Translations under genes and position numbers: made by a program
Assembly (NCBI GenBank): GCA_021792815.1
Contig: JAJYTX010000136.1
Location: 1 to 7,029 of the forward strand
Direction: 5' to 3'
Length of the DNA: 7,029 nucleotides
Origin: Pseudomonadota bacterium
GTDB taxonomy: Bacteria; Pseudomonadota; Gammaproteobacteria; Steroidobacterales; Steroidobacteraceae
In this document: positions 6,905 through 7,029 of the stretch, piece by piece
How the letters are laid out: every line of letters starts with the position of its first letter
Position numbering within the stretch: position 1 is the first letter of the stretch
The notes under the pieces: model-generated
Databases searched by the model: none
Told to the model about the DNA's origin: nothing
Seen by the model: the letters and a program-made list of their open reading frames with translations, nothing else

Positions 6905-7029
6905 ATGTCCAAAGAGAAATTCGAGCGCAGCAAGCCGCATGTGAACGTTGGGACGATCGGGCACGTGGATCACGGCAAGACGACCCTGACTGCGGCGCTG
7001 ACGAAGGTGATGGCCGAGACGCACGGTGG
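6905..7029 (+). CDS. tuf: Translation elongation factor Tu, N-terminal part (3' end outside window)
   Basis: EF-Tu delivers aminoacyl-tRNA to the ribosomal A site. The first 41 codons are visible, [20 protein letters not shown] onward, with the P-loop GHVDHGKT at 19-26, exactly as in E. coli EF-Tu, followed by [19 protein letters not shown] 6905 follows the fusA stop by 19 bases and has an AGG-centred Shine-Dalgarno sequence (6893-6895) 9 bases upstream. It closes the classical rpsL-rpsG-fusA-tuf order. Whether a second tuf copy exists elsewhere cannot be told from this window. Confidence 0.97.
   Translation, partial: MSKEKFERSKPHVNVGTIGHVDHGKTTLTAALTKVMAETHG

Overview
This window comes from a high-GC bacterium, most likely a gammaproteobacterium. 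The order rpsL-rpsG-fusA-tuf is the bacterial str operon. Ribosomal protein S7 ends in AFAHYRW, as I recall for gammaproteobacterial S7, and S12 and EF-G read like close relatives of the E. coli proteins. PbpG-like, PsiE-like and QorA-like genes fit the same group. The genus cannot be told from this window.

Left part (1-3142). A forward gene entering from the left edge ends at 356; it is the C-terminal third of a QorA-type quinone oxidoreductase. It converges on four reverse-strand genes. Reading in their direction these are a PsiE-family membrane protein (3142-2696), a small DUF1648 membrane protein (2583-2074) with its own recognisable sigma-70 promoter, a periplasmic PbpG-type D,D-endopeptidase (1829-915), and a DUF1810 protein (901-431). 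The DUF1810 gene starts 13 bases after the peptidase stop and is probably co-transcribed with it. Nothing shows that these genes share a pathway, apart from three being envelope-associated.

Middle (3143-3835). About 690 bases hold no gene I can support. The region contains a perfect 14-bp AT-rich palindrome (3502-3515), a near-consensus sigma-70 promoter (3597-3625), and a 5' leader of about 200 bases for the str operon. The leader carries a long stem of 26 potential pairs (3719-3784). A smaller hairpin (3710-3723) competes with it for the same bases.

Right part (3836-7029). rpsL (S12), rpsG (S7), fusA (EF-G) and the start of tuf (EF-Tu) lie on the forward strand with gaps of 64, 43 and 19 bases. 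Together they supply two 30S decoding-region proteins and the two main elongation GTPases. The rpsL-rpsG gap can pair across the rpsG Shine-Dalgarno sequence, which fits S7-mediated feedback or translational coupling as known in E. coli.

The gene content is ordinary. I found no CRISPR array, mobile element, tRNA, rRNA or defence system, and no clear new gene system. The parts most worth a second look are non-coding: the structured str leader, the palindrome, and the rpsL-rpsG junction.
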